64,000 nt of DNA from a virus. Made by a program: the position numbers and the translations under genes. Location of the stretch: positions 1 to 64,000 of IMG/VR virus record IMGVR_UViG_3300008267_000006, one strand, 5' to 3'. This document shows positions 7,943 through 16,400 of the stretch, piece after piece; position 1 is the stretch's first letter, and every line of letters begins with the position of its first letter. Under the pieces are notes generated by a model that did not search any database, had not been told where the DNA came from, and worked only from the letters and a program-made list of their open reading frames with translations.

Positions 7943-8209
7943 TTATTCTTCTAGAGCTTCTTTTAATACACTAGAAATCTTCTCTTCTGGAAGATTATTC
8001 ATAAATGCCTCAAAAGCAATTTTTGGAATTTTATTTTCTTCCATCACTTCAAGAAAATCAACAATTGCTTGTTTTGAAACATATTCTTCATCTTCTTCAT
8101 AAGCGGATGAATAATTTTCTAATAGAGTTTCAATTTCATCTTTCTCGCTAGCAACGTTTTCAATCTCTTCAAGAATAATTTCTTTTAGCTGCTTTTTCGT
8201 TAGTTGCAT
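7943..8209 (-). CDS. Small acidic protein with LTKKQLKEIILEE N-terminal motif
   Basis: The start is placed at MQLTKKQLKE (8207-8209); a TTG six codons upstream is less likely. The 88-residue product is acidic and helical. Its first 15 residues match the N-terminus of the protein at 12697-13077 (MNITKKRLKQIIIEEL), suggesting a shared short targeting or interaction tag. The rest is unrecognised. Confidence 0.65.
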   Translation of the reverse strand: MQLTKKQLKEIILEEIENVASEKDEIETLLENYSSAYEEDEEYVSKQAIVDFLEVMEENKIPKIAFEAFMNNLPEEKISSVLKEALEE

Positions 8210-8257
8210 TTTTTTATCTCGCTCCAAATAAGAGTTTTGCTCTTGTTAGGAGATATT

Positions 8258-9121
8258 TTATTTGTGCTTATTACCACCCATGGTTGCAAGATTTTTCTTG
8301 CCATGAGTAGTGGTGTGTTCTGTTGAAGCTGATACTTCTTCCATTTTGTCACCACGCTTTGAAGTACCTTTTTCCCAAGAGTGGTCTTTCATTTTCTCTT
8401 TAACGCCCCAATTACCTTTGGTAGCGGAACCGGCACCTTTTTTCTCACCATTTGAGTTGGTTGATTTTGGAGCGGGAGCGTTGGCTTCTTCTAGCTTTTT
8501 CTTTTTATCTTTAGCATCTTTTAGACGATCTTTTAGGGATTTTTTCTTTTTATCGTCTTTTTTCTTGTCACCTTTCTTTTTAGCTTCGGCAACAAGTCTT
8601 GCGGTAACTCTTGCAAGAACGGCTTGAACGATTTGTTCTTGTAGCTCTGCTTCGCTTTCTTCATCTTCTTCAGCTTCGCCTTCGCCTTCGCCTTCTTCTG
8701 ATTCTTCGCCTTCTTCACCACCGGCATCATCTAGTTCTATTTCTTCTTCACCGCCAGCATCGCCAGCATCTTCAGAACCCTCTCCATCGAATTGGATATC
8801 AACATCGGCAATATCTGCAATTAGATCGATTAGTTGTTTAACTTTATCTTCTTTAGAACCACCAGCAGCATCCATAGAATCTTCTTCGCCACCTAGTTCA
8901 TCGCCCATTGGTTCTTCGGCTCCCATGCTATCATCACCTCCCATCTCTGGGCCAGCTGATTGCATTGGATCTTCTTCTACTTCTTGTTGTAGTTCATATT
9001 CGCCTTCACCTTCACCAGAACCCATAGCGCCACCAACGTTTTCGTTAATTGCTGGGATGTTTGCTAGCGCCATGAAGCGACGAATTTCAGATTCTGACAG
9101 TAGCTGTTTCTTATTGCTCAT
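8258..9121 (-). CDS. Acidic low-complexity protein with basic C-terminus
   Basis: A 287-residue protein. The N-terminus (LLSESEIRRFMALANIPAINEN) looks like a structured tag. Residues 30-165 are extremely rich in Glu, Asp and Gly, with imperfect EGEGE and GGEE repeats. After a helical segment, residues 180-287 are Lys-rich. This charge split resembles prohead core or internal head proteins of large T4-like phages, but no homologue can be named. It is preceded by two copies of the ACTATTTAT element, suggesting strong late expression. Confidence 0.7.
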   Translation of the reverse strand: MSNKKQLLSESEIRRFMALANIPAINENVGGAMGSGEGEGEYELQQEVEEDPMQSAGPEMGGDDSMGAEEPMGDELGGEEDSMDAAGGSKEDKVKQLIDLIADIADVDIQFDGEGSEDAGDAGGEEEIELDDAGGEEGEESEEGEGEGEAEEDEESEAELQEQIVQAVLARVTARLVAEAKKKGDKKKDDKKKKSLKDRLKDAKDKKKKLEEANAPAPKSTNSNGEKKGAGSATKGNWGVKEKMKDHSWEKGTSKRGDKMEEVSASTEHTTTHGKKNLATMGGNKHK

Positions 9122-9158
9122 ATTTTATCTCCTAAAAATTGGGTTTTACTAATTTAAA

Positions 9159-9168
9159 AATAAATAGT
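9159..9168 (-). promoter_or_regulatory. Putative late promoter element ACTATTTATT
   Basis: Minus strand ACTATTTATT lies about 38 bases before the start of the acidic protein at 8258-9121. It is one of two copies in this 75-base intergenic gap. Confidence 0.55.
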
Positions 9169-9196
9169 AGTATGAATTATAAAAGGAATAATTGTA

Positions 9197-9454
9197 CTAT
9201 AAATAGTTTTTATTTTGTATCTGACTCTTTAGTTTTTTCATTACTTCTTCTTCAATTTGCTTTACACGAACAAAACTGCACCCTAATCTAGAAGATATTT
9301 CTCGTAATGTAAGAGGACCATTTCTTTCTGCACATATTTTAGCACAATTAAGATCTTCTTCGTAATTCATCCAGTTCCTACAATCCTTGTTTGGACAAGA
9401 AACATCTAGTTTGGTGCAAGCCTCAACGCATGTTTTAAATTTAAACTGACTCAT
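9197..9454 (-). CDS. Sigma-70 region-4-like HTH protein with Cys-rich N-terminus
   Basis: From the ATG at 9452-9454 (MSQFKFKTC) the protein has 85 residues. The second half, LTLREISSRLGCSFVRVKQIEEEVMKKL, matches the helix-turn-helix of sigma factor region 4 (LTLxEIgxxLGVSxxRVxQIExxAL). The first half has six Cys in pairs (CVEAC, SCPNKDC, NCAKIC) that could bind zinc. It lacks regions 2 and 3. It could be a promoter-specificity or late transcription factor acting with host RNA polymerase (inference). The N-terminal 18 codons of the longer frame are rejected because they overlap the upstream gene. Confidence 0.75.
   Translation of the reverse strand: MSQFKFKTCVEACTKLDVSCPNKDCRNWMNYEEDLNCAKICAERNGPLTLREISSRLGCSFVRVKQIEEEVMKKLKSQIQNKNYL
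9198..9207 (-). promoter_or_regulatory. Putative late promoter element ACTATTTATA
   Basis: Second copy in the same gap, overlapping the stop codon of the sigma-like gene and pointing at the acidic protein gene. Confidence 0.55.
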
Positions 9455-9881
9455 CTTCATAGCTCTCTTTCTCAAGATCGTGAAAAATTCCTTCAATATC
9501 GCTATCATCTAGACCAAAATCTCTTACATTCTTTTTTCTTAGTTTAATTTCTTTCTTTATTGTAACTTTTTTTCTATTTGGAAGATTTGATTGAATCTGA
9601 TCAATAAATCCTCTGATATGCTCATTATCCTCTAGATAGCCTTTAATAAATTCTTTCATTAATCGTTTTTGCGTCAAATGATCAAATCTTAATTTAGCTA
9701 AAAAATTAGCATGAGATCCATCATTGATTATAATTTTAAGATTTTTCCAGAGTTTTCCGTAATTATATTTATCTGAGGATATGCGTCCAGCTTTCGTATT
9801 GTCCTGCGCTTGTCTGTTGGACAAATCTTGCTCTTGATTGGAATTCTGAGATATTTCTTGCTCCGGTGTATGAGAAGCCAC
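9441..9881 (-). CDS. Hypothetical protein whose start overprints the IMPDH 3' end
   Basis: The start is a GTG with an excellent GGAGGAATAAAAA spacing. The 146-residue product begins with a Gln/Asn/Ser-rich stretch (residues 2-32), then a Lys-rich helical domain and an acidic tail. Its first 37 codons overlap, in another frame, the conserved C-terminus of the IMPDH-like protein. No family recognised. The coupled downstream gene is the sigma-like factor, so a role in transcription is possible but not shown. Confidence 0.65.
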   Translation of the reverse strand: MASHTPEQEISQNSNQEQDLSNRQAQDNTKAGRISSDKYNYGKLWKNLKIIINDGSHANFLAKLRFDHLTQKRLMKEFIKGYLEDNEHIRGFIDQIQSNLPNRKKVTIKKEIKLRKKNVRDFGLDDSDIEGIFHDLEKESYEDESV

Positions 9882-10800
9882 TTTTTATTCCTCCAATTAA
9901 ATCGGAAAATATAGATTCCAGTGTCCCTTTATATGGAATTGTAGTAGAAATACCTTCTGGTGCAGAGGATTTTCCTCTCCATTCGTTTTGAGCTTCTCTA
10001 CTTGCCATTCCTCTATAAACTTTTCTGTTACCATTAGGCGTATTAATTAGTTCTCCCGGCGATTCTTTCGTTCCAGCTAGTAAAGAACCTAGCATAACAA
10101 AATCTGCACCAACTGCAAGAGCTTTAACAATATCACCGCTATTTTTAATTCCACCGTCAGCAATAATTTTTGCTGGGTACAGCAGAGCTTGCGATGCTTT
10201 TAAACATTCCATAATAGCCGTTACACTTGGTATTCCATGACCAGTATTAATCCTTGTACTGCAAATCGAACCATTACCAATTCCAACCTTAACAGAATCG
10301 GCACCCCAATTCGATAAGTCTACATACCCTTGTGCCGTTGCAACATTACCGGCCATTATGTGCGTAGTTGTTATCTTCTGTTTTAATTTAGATAGAGCTT
10401 TCCTCATGTTAATGTGGTGACCATGAGCAACATCAACACATATAATATTAGCTCCGCAAGCAACTAATTGCTGCGCTCTTTCTAGATAATCTCCAACAAC
10501 ACCAACAGCTGCCCCAACAACTTTTGCACCGTTCTTTTTTGCGTTAACAACCATACTACACTGCTCTTCAATCGAATTATATCTATGAATAATTCCAAGA
10601 CCACCAAGTTTAGACATTTCAGTAGCCATCTCAATACCAGTTACAGTATCCATTGGACTAGATATGATAGGATATTTAAGATTAATATAGGAATCTAAAT
10701 CATTTTTAAGATTCACTTCTTCGCGTGACTCAATTTCAGAAAATTGTGGAACAAGTAATATGTCATCATATGTTATTGCAATTTTATTTTGACAGCTCAT
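9769..10800 (-). CDS. IMP dehydrogenase / GMP reductase family protein
   Basis: A 343-residue TIM-barrel enzyme of purine nucleotide interconversion. Seen motifs are [16 protein letters not shown], the active-site loop [17 protein letters not shown] with its catalytic Cys, [22 protein letters not shown] and the C-terminal PYKGTLESI. There is no CBS domain pair, so the length is like GMP reductase, while APEG and the C-terminal [10 protein letters not shown] look more like IMP dehydrogenase. Which reaction it runs cannot be decided here. The ATG at 10798-10800 follows AAGGAAAG and is chosen over an upstream ATG. Confidence 0.9.
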   Translation of the reverse strand: MSCQNKIAITYDDILLVPQFSEIESREEVNLKNDLDSYINLKYPIISSPMDTVTGIEMATEMSKLGGLGIIHRYNSIEEQCSMVVNAKKNGAKVVGAAVGVVGDYLERAQQLVACGANIICVDVAHGHHINMRKALSKLKQKITTTHIMAGNVATAQGYVDLSNWGADSVKVGIGNGSICSTRINTGHGIPSVTAIMECLKASQALLYPAKIIADGGIKNSGDIVKALAVGADFVMLGSLLAGTKESPGELINTPNGNRKVYRGMASREAQNEWRGKSSAPEGISTTIPYKGTLESIFSDLIGGIKSGFSYTGARNISEFQSRARFVQQTSAGQYESWTHILR

Positions 10801-11017
10801 TTTGTCTTTCCTTCTGACATTCTGGGCAATAAAGATCAACTCTTTTTAATGAGTTGAATACTTCTACATACCAAGTCTTTGCCATTTCTTTGTTGAGTTT
10901 ATCATACGGCTTTTTGCATGTCAAGCACTCATTTGCTAAACTTAGCATTAAATCGACAGTCGATGTAGCATCTTTGCCTAGTTGCTTTCCCATAGTCTTT
11001 CTCATTTTTCTGTTCAT
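10784..11017 (-). CDS. Small zinc-ribbon-like protein
   Basis: A 77-residue basic protein with two Cys pairs, CLTC near residue 31 and CPEC near residue 65, which would form a four-Cys zinc site. AGGAAAAAAT precedes the ATG. Its end overlaps the start of the IMPDH-like gene by 17 bases. Function unknown. Confidence 0.65.
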   Translation of the reverse strand: MNRKMRKTMGKQLGKDATSTVDLMLSLANECLTCKKPYDKLNKEMAKTWYVEVFNSLKRVDLYCPECQKERQNELSK

Positions 11018-11025
11018 ATTTTTTC

Positions 11026-11724
11026 CTATGTTAAGTCAAAACCAGTTATTTTAACGTTTTCATCTAAAATACATAATTTCTTATATAGATGTTTATCATC
11101 TGACCACTCATATCCTTTCCACCATTCAAAACCTGGATATGACGCTTTGTAAATAGAGCACTTTTCATAACCGGCAGAAAGATACATATATTTGCACCTA
11201 TGTTTTTTTGCAAACATAGATTCCAAAAAGATACTTACGTGTCCCATTGATAATTTTGGATTTTCATAATCCCAAGCAAACTCAACACTTAAATAATTTC
11301 CAGATATTATCTTGTAAAACGAAAAAGCAATTATATCTTTACCACTCATGTAATATATACAACCGTGACTATTTGCAATCATGTCATCAACGGTGATACT
11401 ATTTCCTACATTAAATCCTTTTTTTAGCATATATTTATTATATATTTTTTGTAAAATATTTTTTTTCTCTTCTGTAAGTGTTAAGTGGGGAAAATATTTT
11501 ATATTTTTAGATAGTTTTAAAATCTTCTTTTCTGGGCTATATTTTGCTAAATCTATTCTTGTTGATCTACATTGAAACCATAGCGAATTGTTTATTGGGA
11601 TCCAACCTGTTTCAAATGCTTCATTGTATTCACTTGGTTCAAAAATAGCGGCAAAAGGAAAATACAGCATAGTTTCTTGCTGCATTTTCCCAAAGCCCAT
11701 TTCGTGATTAAAAATTAATCTCAT
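11026..11724 (-). CDS. Arginyl/leucyl-tRNA-protein transferase-like (ATE/Bpt superfamily)
   Basis: A 232-residue protein resembling ATE/Bpt aminoacyl-tRNA-protein transferases, which add Arg or Leu to protein N-termini. The N-terminal part has ETGWIPINNSLWFQCRSTRIDL, lining up with the GFRRSGNxIYKPxCxxC...RI region of Bpt. The C-terminal part has AWDYENPKLSMGHVSIF, MYLSAGYEKCSIYKASYPG and KGYEW, matching the GNAT-fold half (SLGTxxxL, YLGYxIxxCPxMNYKxRF). The N-terminal CxxC pair of ATE is reduced to one Cys. This is recognised by pattern, not by search; another GNAT enzyme remains possible. ClpP is 4 kb downstream. Confidence 0.6.
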   Translation of the reverse strand: MRLIFNHEMGFGKMQQETMLYFPFAAIFEPSEYNEAFETGWIPINNSLWFQCRSTRIDLAKYSPEKKILKLSKNIKYFPHLTLTEEKKNILQKIYNKYMLKKGFNVGNSITVDDMIANSHGCIYYMSGKDIIAFSFYKIISGNYLSVEFAWDYENPKLSMGHVSIFLESMFAKKHRCKYMYLSAGYEKCSIYKASYPGFEWWKGYEWSDDKHLYKKLCILDENVKITGFDLT

Positions 11725-11729
11725 ATACC

Positions 11730-12167
11730 CTATCCGGTACTGCCAAATCCATTACTACCACGCTTATTTCCAGTTACATTAAATTCTTCAACCTCTTTTA
11801 GTTGTGAATTATAAACTTTTTGAACTGTAAATTGTGCAATCTTATCATGGTGATTAAATTGAAGGATAGCATTTGTTGCATTGTATACAACAATACCCCA
11901 AGGACCAGTATAATATGAATCAATCAACCCAAGAATAACAAATCTACCTTTGCTATTTAGTCCACTACGTCCACGGAGATCGCATGACCAACCCTCTGGT
12001 GGCATAATAGCTAAACCTGTTGGAATAACTTTTGTCTCCCCAGGCATCATTTGAATACCGTCTGGACAATCGCAGAATAAGTCCCATGCTGCATCTTCAT
12101 GATGTGCTTTTAGTGGACCTTTAGCGGTTTTTGTTAGTTTTTTCCATTGTAGTGTTACGTCTGACAT
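11730..12167 (-). CDS. dut: dUTP diphosphatase (trimeric dUTPase)
   Basis: This 145-residue enzyme hydrolyses dUTP to dUMP, protecting phage DNA from uracil and feeding ThyX. The five dUTPase motifs are visible: DAAWDLFC, RGRSGLNSKG, GLIDSYYTGPWGIVVYN, the IAQF region, and the C-terminal RGSNGFGSTG. The start at 12165-12167 (MSDVTLQW) follows AAAGGA; an upstream in-frame ATG is less likely. Confidence 0.94.
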   Translation of the reverse strand: MSDVTLQWKKLTKTAKGPLKAHHEDAAWDLFCDCPDGIQMMPGETKVIPTGLAIMPPEGWSCDLRGRSGLNSKGRFVILGLIDSYYTGPWGIVVYNATNAILQFNHHDKIAQFTVQKVYNSQLKEVEEFNVTGNKRGSNGFGSTG

Positions 12168-12169
12168 TA

Positions 12170-12571
12170 TTAATCCTTTCGGCCTAGAAGCCATGATGAA
12201 CTTTGAATTTTATTACCTAAACCATCAATAATTGCAATTCCTAAATCTCTACAAATTTTTGACTCTGGTATTTCATACGTATAGCGATCACCGCCTTTTG
12301 CAAAAATATCTGGTCTTATGACCTCAAGTGATCTACAAACGGTTGGATCTCTATCCACTGCTAGTATAGCCATATCTACACACTTTAGTGATCTAACTAT
12401 CGTTAGTCTTTCTTGCTCATCCATAAATTCTTTAGAGCCTTTTATTTTTACTTGAAAATCATTATTTACAATAACAATAAGCTTGTCTCCAAGTTGTTTA
12501 GCTTTTTCAAGGTATTCTACGTGACCTTTGTGTAGTGGATTAAAATAACCACTTGCTGCTACTATTCGCAT
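12170..12571 (-). CDS. Cytidylyltransferase-like nucleotidyltransferase (HxGH)
   Basis: A 133-residue protein of the HxGH nucleotidyltransferase superfamily. It has GYFNPLHKGHVEYLEKAK at the N-terminus and ends with IQSSSWLL in the place of the ISSTxxI motif. It looks most like the adenylyltransferase domain of HldE/RfaE or a TagD-like cytidylyltransferase; substrate unknown. The start follows a perfect AAAGGAG, and a small hairpin sits directly upstream of that site. The mannose-phosphate cupin gene is close, so a sugar-nucleotide pathway is plausible. Confidence 0.82.
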   Translation of the reverse strand: MRIVAASGYFNPLHKGHVEYLEKAKQLGDKLIVIVNNDFQVKIKGSKEFMDEQERLTIVRSLKCVDMAILAVDRDPTVCRSLEVIRPDIFAKGGDRYTYEIPESKICRDLGIAIIDGLGNKIQSSSWLLGRKD

Positions 12572-12582
12572 ATAGTCTCCTT

Positions 12583-12596
12583 TGACCAAGAGGTCA
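12583..12596 (-). promoter_or_regulatory. Hairpin next to the nucleotidyltransferase ribosome site
   Basis: TGACC / GGTCA stem with a 4-base loop touches AAAGGAG of the nucleotidyltransferase gene. It could limit ribosome access or stabilise a processed 5' end. Confidence 0.35.
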
Positions 12597-12606
12597 GAAA
12601 TGATAA

Positions 12607-12680
12607 AAGCGCCACTTCATGTTTTGTTCCTATTGCCCAAACATTAGGCTAAGGGAACTATATCACATGAAGTGGCGCTT
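12607..12680 (-). ncRNA. Long three-tier hairpin, structured terminator or small RNA
   Basis: A perfect 15-bp outer stem (AAGCGCCACTTCATG / CATGAAGTGGCGCTT) encloses a 5-bp stem (GTTCC/GGAAC) and a 6-bp inner stem with one GU pair. It lies 16 bases past the stop of the LTKKRLK protein gene. On the minus strand TTTTATCATTT follows, so it could be a terminator, but its size and nesting are far beyond the others in this window. Confidence 0.5.
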
Positions 12681-12696
12681 GTCTAGCTAGCTTTAA

Positions 12697-13077
12697 TTAA
12701 AAATCTTCCTTATCTGCTCTATCTGCGGCTCTATCTGCTGCCCAATCATCCCAAGCAGCATCGCTAGCGGATTTTTTATGCGCTTGTAATCCTATTTCAA
12801 AGTTATTTATGTCATGCTTGGTCATAAACTTCATGTCTTCTTCGAAAGGAGTTTCTGCTGCAATGGCATCAATAAACTCTTTTGCATCCTGTACATTTAT
12901 ACTATTTATACGTATTTTTGAATTATCAGTGTCAGACTCTGATACGTTTACTCTAATTAAGTTACCCCTTAGTAGAGTACCTAGATCCATGTCAATCTCG
13001 AAACCATCTCGCTGCTCTTTAATGGATTTTAATTCCTCAATAATTATTTGTTTTAGACGTTTTTTTGTTATATTCAT
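12697..13077 (-). CDS. Small protein with NITKKRLKQIIIEEL N-terminal motif
   Basis: A 126-residue acidic protein. The N-terminal 16 residues match those of the protein at 7943-8209. The C-terminus has an Ala/Asp repeat (DWAADRAADRADKEDF). The start at 13075-13077 is preferred because the motif then begins at residue 2. An ACTATTTAT element lies about 45 bases upstream, so it is probably a late, perhaps virion-associated, protein (inference). Confidence 0.65.
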   Translation of the reverse strand: MNITKKRLKQIIIEELKSIKEQRDGFEIDMDLGTLLRGNLIRVNVSESDTDNSKIRINSINVQDAKEFIDAIAAETPFEEDMKFMTKHDINNFEIGLQAHKKSASDAAWDDWAADRAADRADKEDF

Positions 13078-13120
13078 TTTATTTTCTCGCATTATTCAGT
13101 CTTTAAGACTGTTTTGATAT

Positions 13121-13130
13121 TATAAATAGT
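13121..13130 (-). promoter_or_regulatory. Putative late promoter element ACTATTTATA
   Basis: Minus strand ACTATTTATA between the cupin gene end and the 126-residue protein gene start at 13077. Confidence 0.55.
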
Positions 13131-13480
13131 TACACCCTACCATAATCGTCAGAATATCTTATAATATCATCTTCACCGTAGTATACACCAATTTGCACTT
13201 CTGTAAATACTAGCGGAACTAAATCGTGATCATTTATAATTCTATGTTTTCTTCCAGCTTCAATAACGATAACAGCGCCAGGCATTACTTGTTTTTCGTG
13301 GTCATCAATAATAGCTGTTCCTGTGCCTTGTTGTACTACCCAAACTTCACTACGTTTTTCGTGTGATTGATAACTAAGTCTTTGTTTTGGGTTCACATGG
13401 ATACGTTTAACTTTTCCATAGCCTTCGTCATCTAAAATAATAAAATGTCCCCAAGGTCGTGCTTCATATTTTTCACTCAT
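13130..13480 (-). CDS. Mannose-6-phosphate isomerase type II-like cupin
   Basis: This 116-residue cupin matches the C-terminal domain of bifunctional mannose-phosphate isomerase/GDP-mannose pyrophosphorylases. Seen are RPWGHF, VKRIHVNPKQRLSYQSHEKRSEVW with metal ligands Gln/His/Glu, GAVIVIEAGRKHRI with the second His, and GEDDIIRYSDDYGR. Stand-alone forms isomerise fructose-6-P and mannose-6-P. The phosphomannomutase-like gene at 21827 would be the next step of that pathway. Confidence 0.88.
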   Translation of the reverse strand: MSEKYEARPWGHFIILDDEGYGKVKRIHVNPKQRLSYQSHEKRSEVWVVQQGTGTAIIDDHEKQVMPGAVIVIEAGRKHRIINDHDLVPLVFTEVQIGVYYGEDDIIRYSDDYGRV

Positions 13481-13483
13481 TTT

Positions 13484-16400
13484 TTATCCTAATAATCTAA
13501 TATGATCTTTAAAGTTTTTAATAGAAAACCCAAATGAATCTTTTGCAATTTGTGCCATATATGGCCTATTCATATGAATAATATCGTTATTTCTAATACT
13601 CCAGCACTTAATTTCAGTTATTGTATTGCTTGTATCTGTTACTTGTAGAATCCAATATGGTTTACCTTTTTTTGTAGTCTTAATTTCACGTTTTCTTGGG
13701 ATAAACCAAACTAATGGAGAACAACCTTCCATATATGAACCAATAGGAGAAACCTCTTTATCTGATAATCTTTTAAGTATATCTTTAGACATAACAAGAT
13801 GAATCGGATATACACCAGAAAGAGATGTCATATTTTCAATTTTTTCTTCATCGTTGAAGTCTCCTTCTGGCTTATATTTCTCTATATTCTCTTCAAACTT
13901 CTTTTTGGTCTTTGGACGATCAACTGCAACGGCAGACCAAAAGTGCTTTACTCCAGTAAATCTACTATCCACTAATGAATTCATTGCCTCTGTTCTGATT
14001 AATACATCAAGAGCTTTCTTATTAAATTTATTATATTTAATATTTTCATTGAAAATGACATCTTCAATTGTTTTAAATGGTCTGTTAGCAATAATTTCAT
14101 TAATAGCTGCTTCTCCAAGTCCTTTAATAGACGTTAAAGGTTGAACAAGCGTATTATTACTGTCATTGTCAATATCCCATTTTACACTTGATTTATTAAT
14201 ATCAAGCTTTCTTGTATTAAATCCAATGCTTTTAACCAATGCAATTGCTTCCTCTTTACGATCCTCTGGTTCTTTATCAAGAAACGCACAACACCATTCC
14301 GCTGGATAATAATTCAATAACCAAGCACATTGGTAGGATAGAATTGAATAACAAATAGCATGTGAAAGATTAAAGCCATATCCTGAGAAGAATTCCATAG
14401 TCTTCCATAGATCATTTGCATCCTTTTCACTAATGCCTTTATCTGTACATCCACCGATAAACTTGCTAAATAGTTTATTCTTAACCTCTGCTTCCTTACC
14501 AGTTCCCTTCTTAGTAAGAACCTTGCGAAGCTCGTTTCCTTCATCTAGAGAAATATCACGTCCAAGTTTATGAGCAAGCAAACTAAGTTGTTCTTGGAAG
14601 ATAATAAATCCAAACGTATCCTTTGTGACTTCTTCGACAAGAGGATGAATATATTTAATATCCCAAGGCGCACTTTTAGCTTCTACATATTTTTTATCTA
14701 CATTAGCTGATAATGGACCGGGACGATAAATTGAAGTAATGGCAGCAATATCTACGATATTTTTAGGAGCAGCTAATTTACAGAAATTTTGTGCTCCATC
14801 GTTAGTAAACTGGAATGTACCAACGAATTTTCCTTTCTGGAAAATATTCTCATAAACATTTTTATCATCTAGGTCGATTTTTCCTGGATGGAGATTTTCA
14901 TGGTAGTATTTTTTAATATCCGTAAATGTTGGTTTTTGGATACCATAATGAATTCTTAGAATATGCTCAATACAAGTTTCAATCATACGCAATGAAGCTA
15001 ATCCAAGAATATCAAACTTAATAAAACCAAGAGGCTCTAAGTGACGAACAGTTTGTCCTTCGGTCCAAGGAGTTTGAGTTACTCCACCACTATTAATAAG
15101 CGGCATAACATTATCCAGATTATCTGCAAATAGTACACCGCCCGCATGGCGTGAAATACTACGAATCTGACCTTGTAATGTTTCAACGTGAGTTGCTACA
15201 TCTGGATACTCTCGTAGATAATCATTAAGTGATGGAGAATGTTTCTTTAACTCTTCCCAAGTAGGATTATATACACCAGCAGTAATACCATGTTCTTTCT
15301 TACAAGCAGGAATTGCTTCATTGAGCATTTTACTTGTTACTTCATTTACTTTTTGAAAGTCAACGCCATATAGCTTACTGATATCTTTTACAAGTGAACG
15401 AATTTGTAGAGTATTATAATTTGAAATAGGAACAACAGTGTTTTCACCAAACTCCTTGATCATCATATCCTTGATTTCCATTGGATCACTTACATCAAAA
15501 TCAATATCTGGATAATCTTTAGCATTACGTCGAATAAAGCGTGAAAATTGTAGCTTATACTTAATTGGATCAATTTCAGTAATATTCAAAAGATAAGAAA
15601 CTAATGAGCCAGCACCAGAACCTCGTCCAGCTCCACAGATTTGGTTATCTTTTGATCTATCAGTAATAGTTTTCATCGTTAGGAAATACTTTGAAAAACC
15701 ACGATCCTTGATCGTATGTAGTTCCTCTTTCAGGCGATCTACGTATTCACTGTTTTTATATAGACCGCTATTCTTAAGATTTGTAACAGCTAGTTTAGCA
15801 AGAGCACTATCAGCGCTTTCACCTTCTGGAACAACAAAGTCTGGAAGTTTAATACTTGTGTCTGGAGTGTAGTTTTCGACACGATTTTTTAAAATGTCAG
15901 ATGTGCGAGCAATACTTTCTTCTACCAATTTATCATCATAAATAAATCCAAGATTTGCTGAAAAGCTCTTATATGATGCATAGAGTTCATCACCATTCTT
16001 TGGATAAAGTTGGTACTCCATTTCCTCAAGCTTTGACGGCAGTATTCCAAGATTAATTTCATCTTTCCGTTTATTCATCCAGCCAAGCATCTTATAGATT
16101 TCACGATCTTTCCATAGATCTGGACTTGGAAAATGTGCATCGCAAGTGCTAATTAGTTGAAATCCATACACTTTGCTGAGTTGGATAATATATTGATTAA
16201 TGATATGTTGTTCACGATAATTAGCCCACTGGAGTTCGCCATAAAAACGATCTCCAAAGATGCTCATCATTTGTTCAATAGTTTTCTCCATAGCGTTGAG
16301 AACAGCGGTTTCACCCACATCGCGGTTACGCCAGTAATCATTACCCAAAATACCACCGATACAAGCAGAGGAGGCGATGATCCCTTCTGAGTGTCTAGAA

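Noticed and set aside
8533-8730. Lys-rich minus-strand frame inside the acidic protein gene
   Set aside because: It is the frame-shifted reading of GAA/GAG-rich repeats of the acidic protein and has no ribosome site.
9198-9207. Canonical T4 late promoter TATAAATA read on the plus strand
   Set aside because: In that direction this and the sister sites would drive antisense transcription of minus-strand genes; the sense reading CTATTTAT fits gene positions better.
9455-9508. N-terminal extension of the sigma-like protein
   Set aside because: It overlaps the upstream coding region and lacks a ribosome site; the ATG at 9454 has one.
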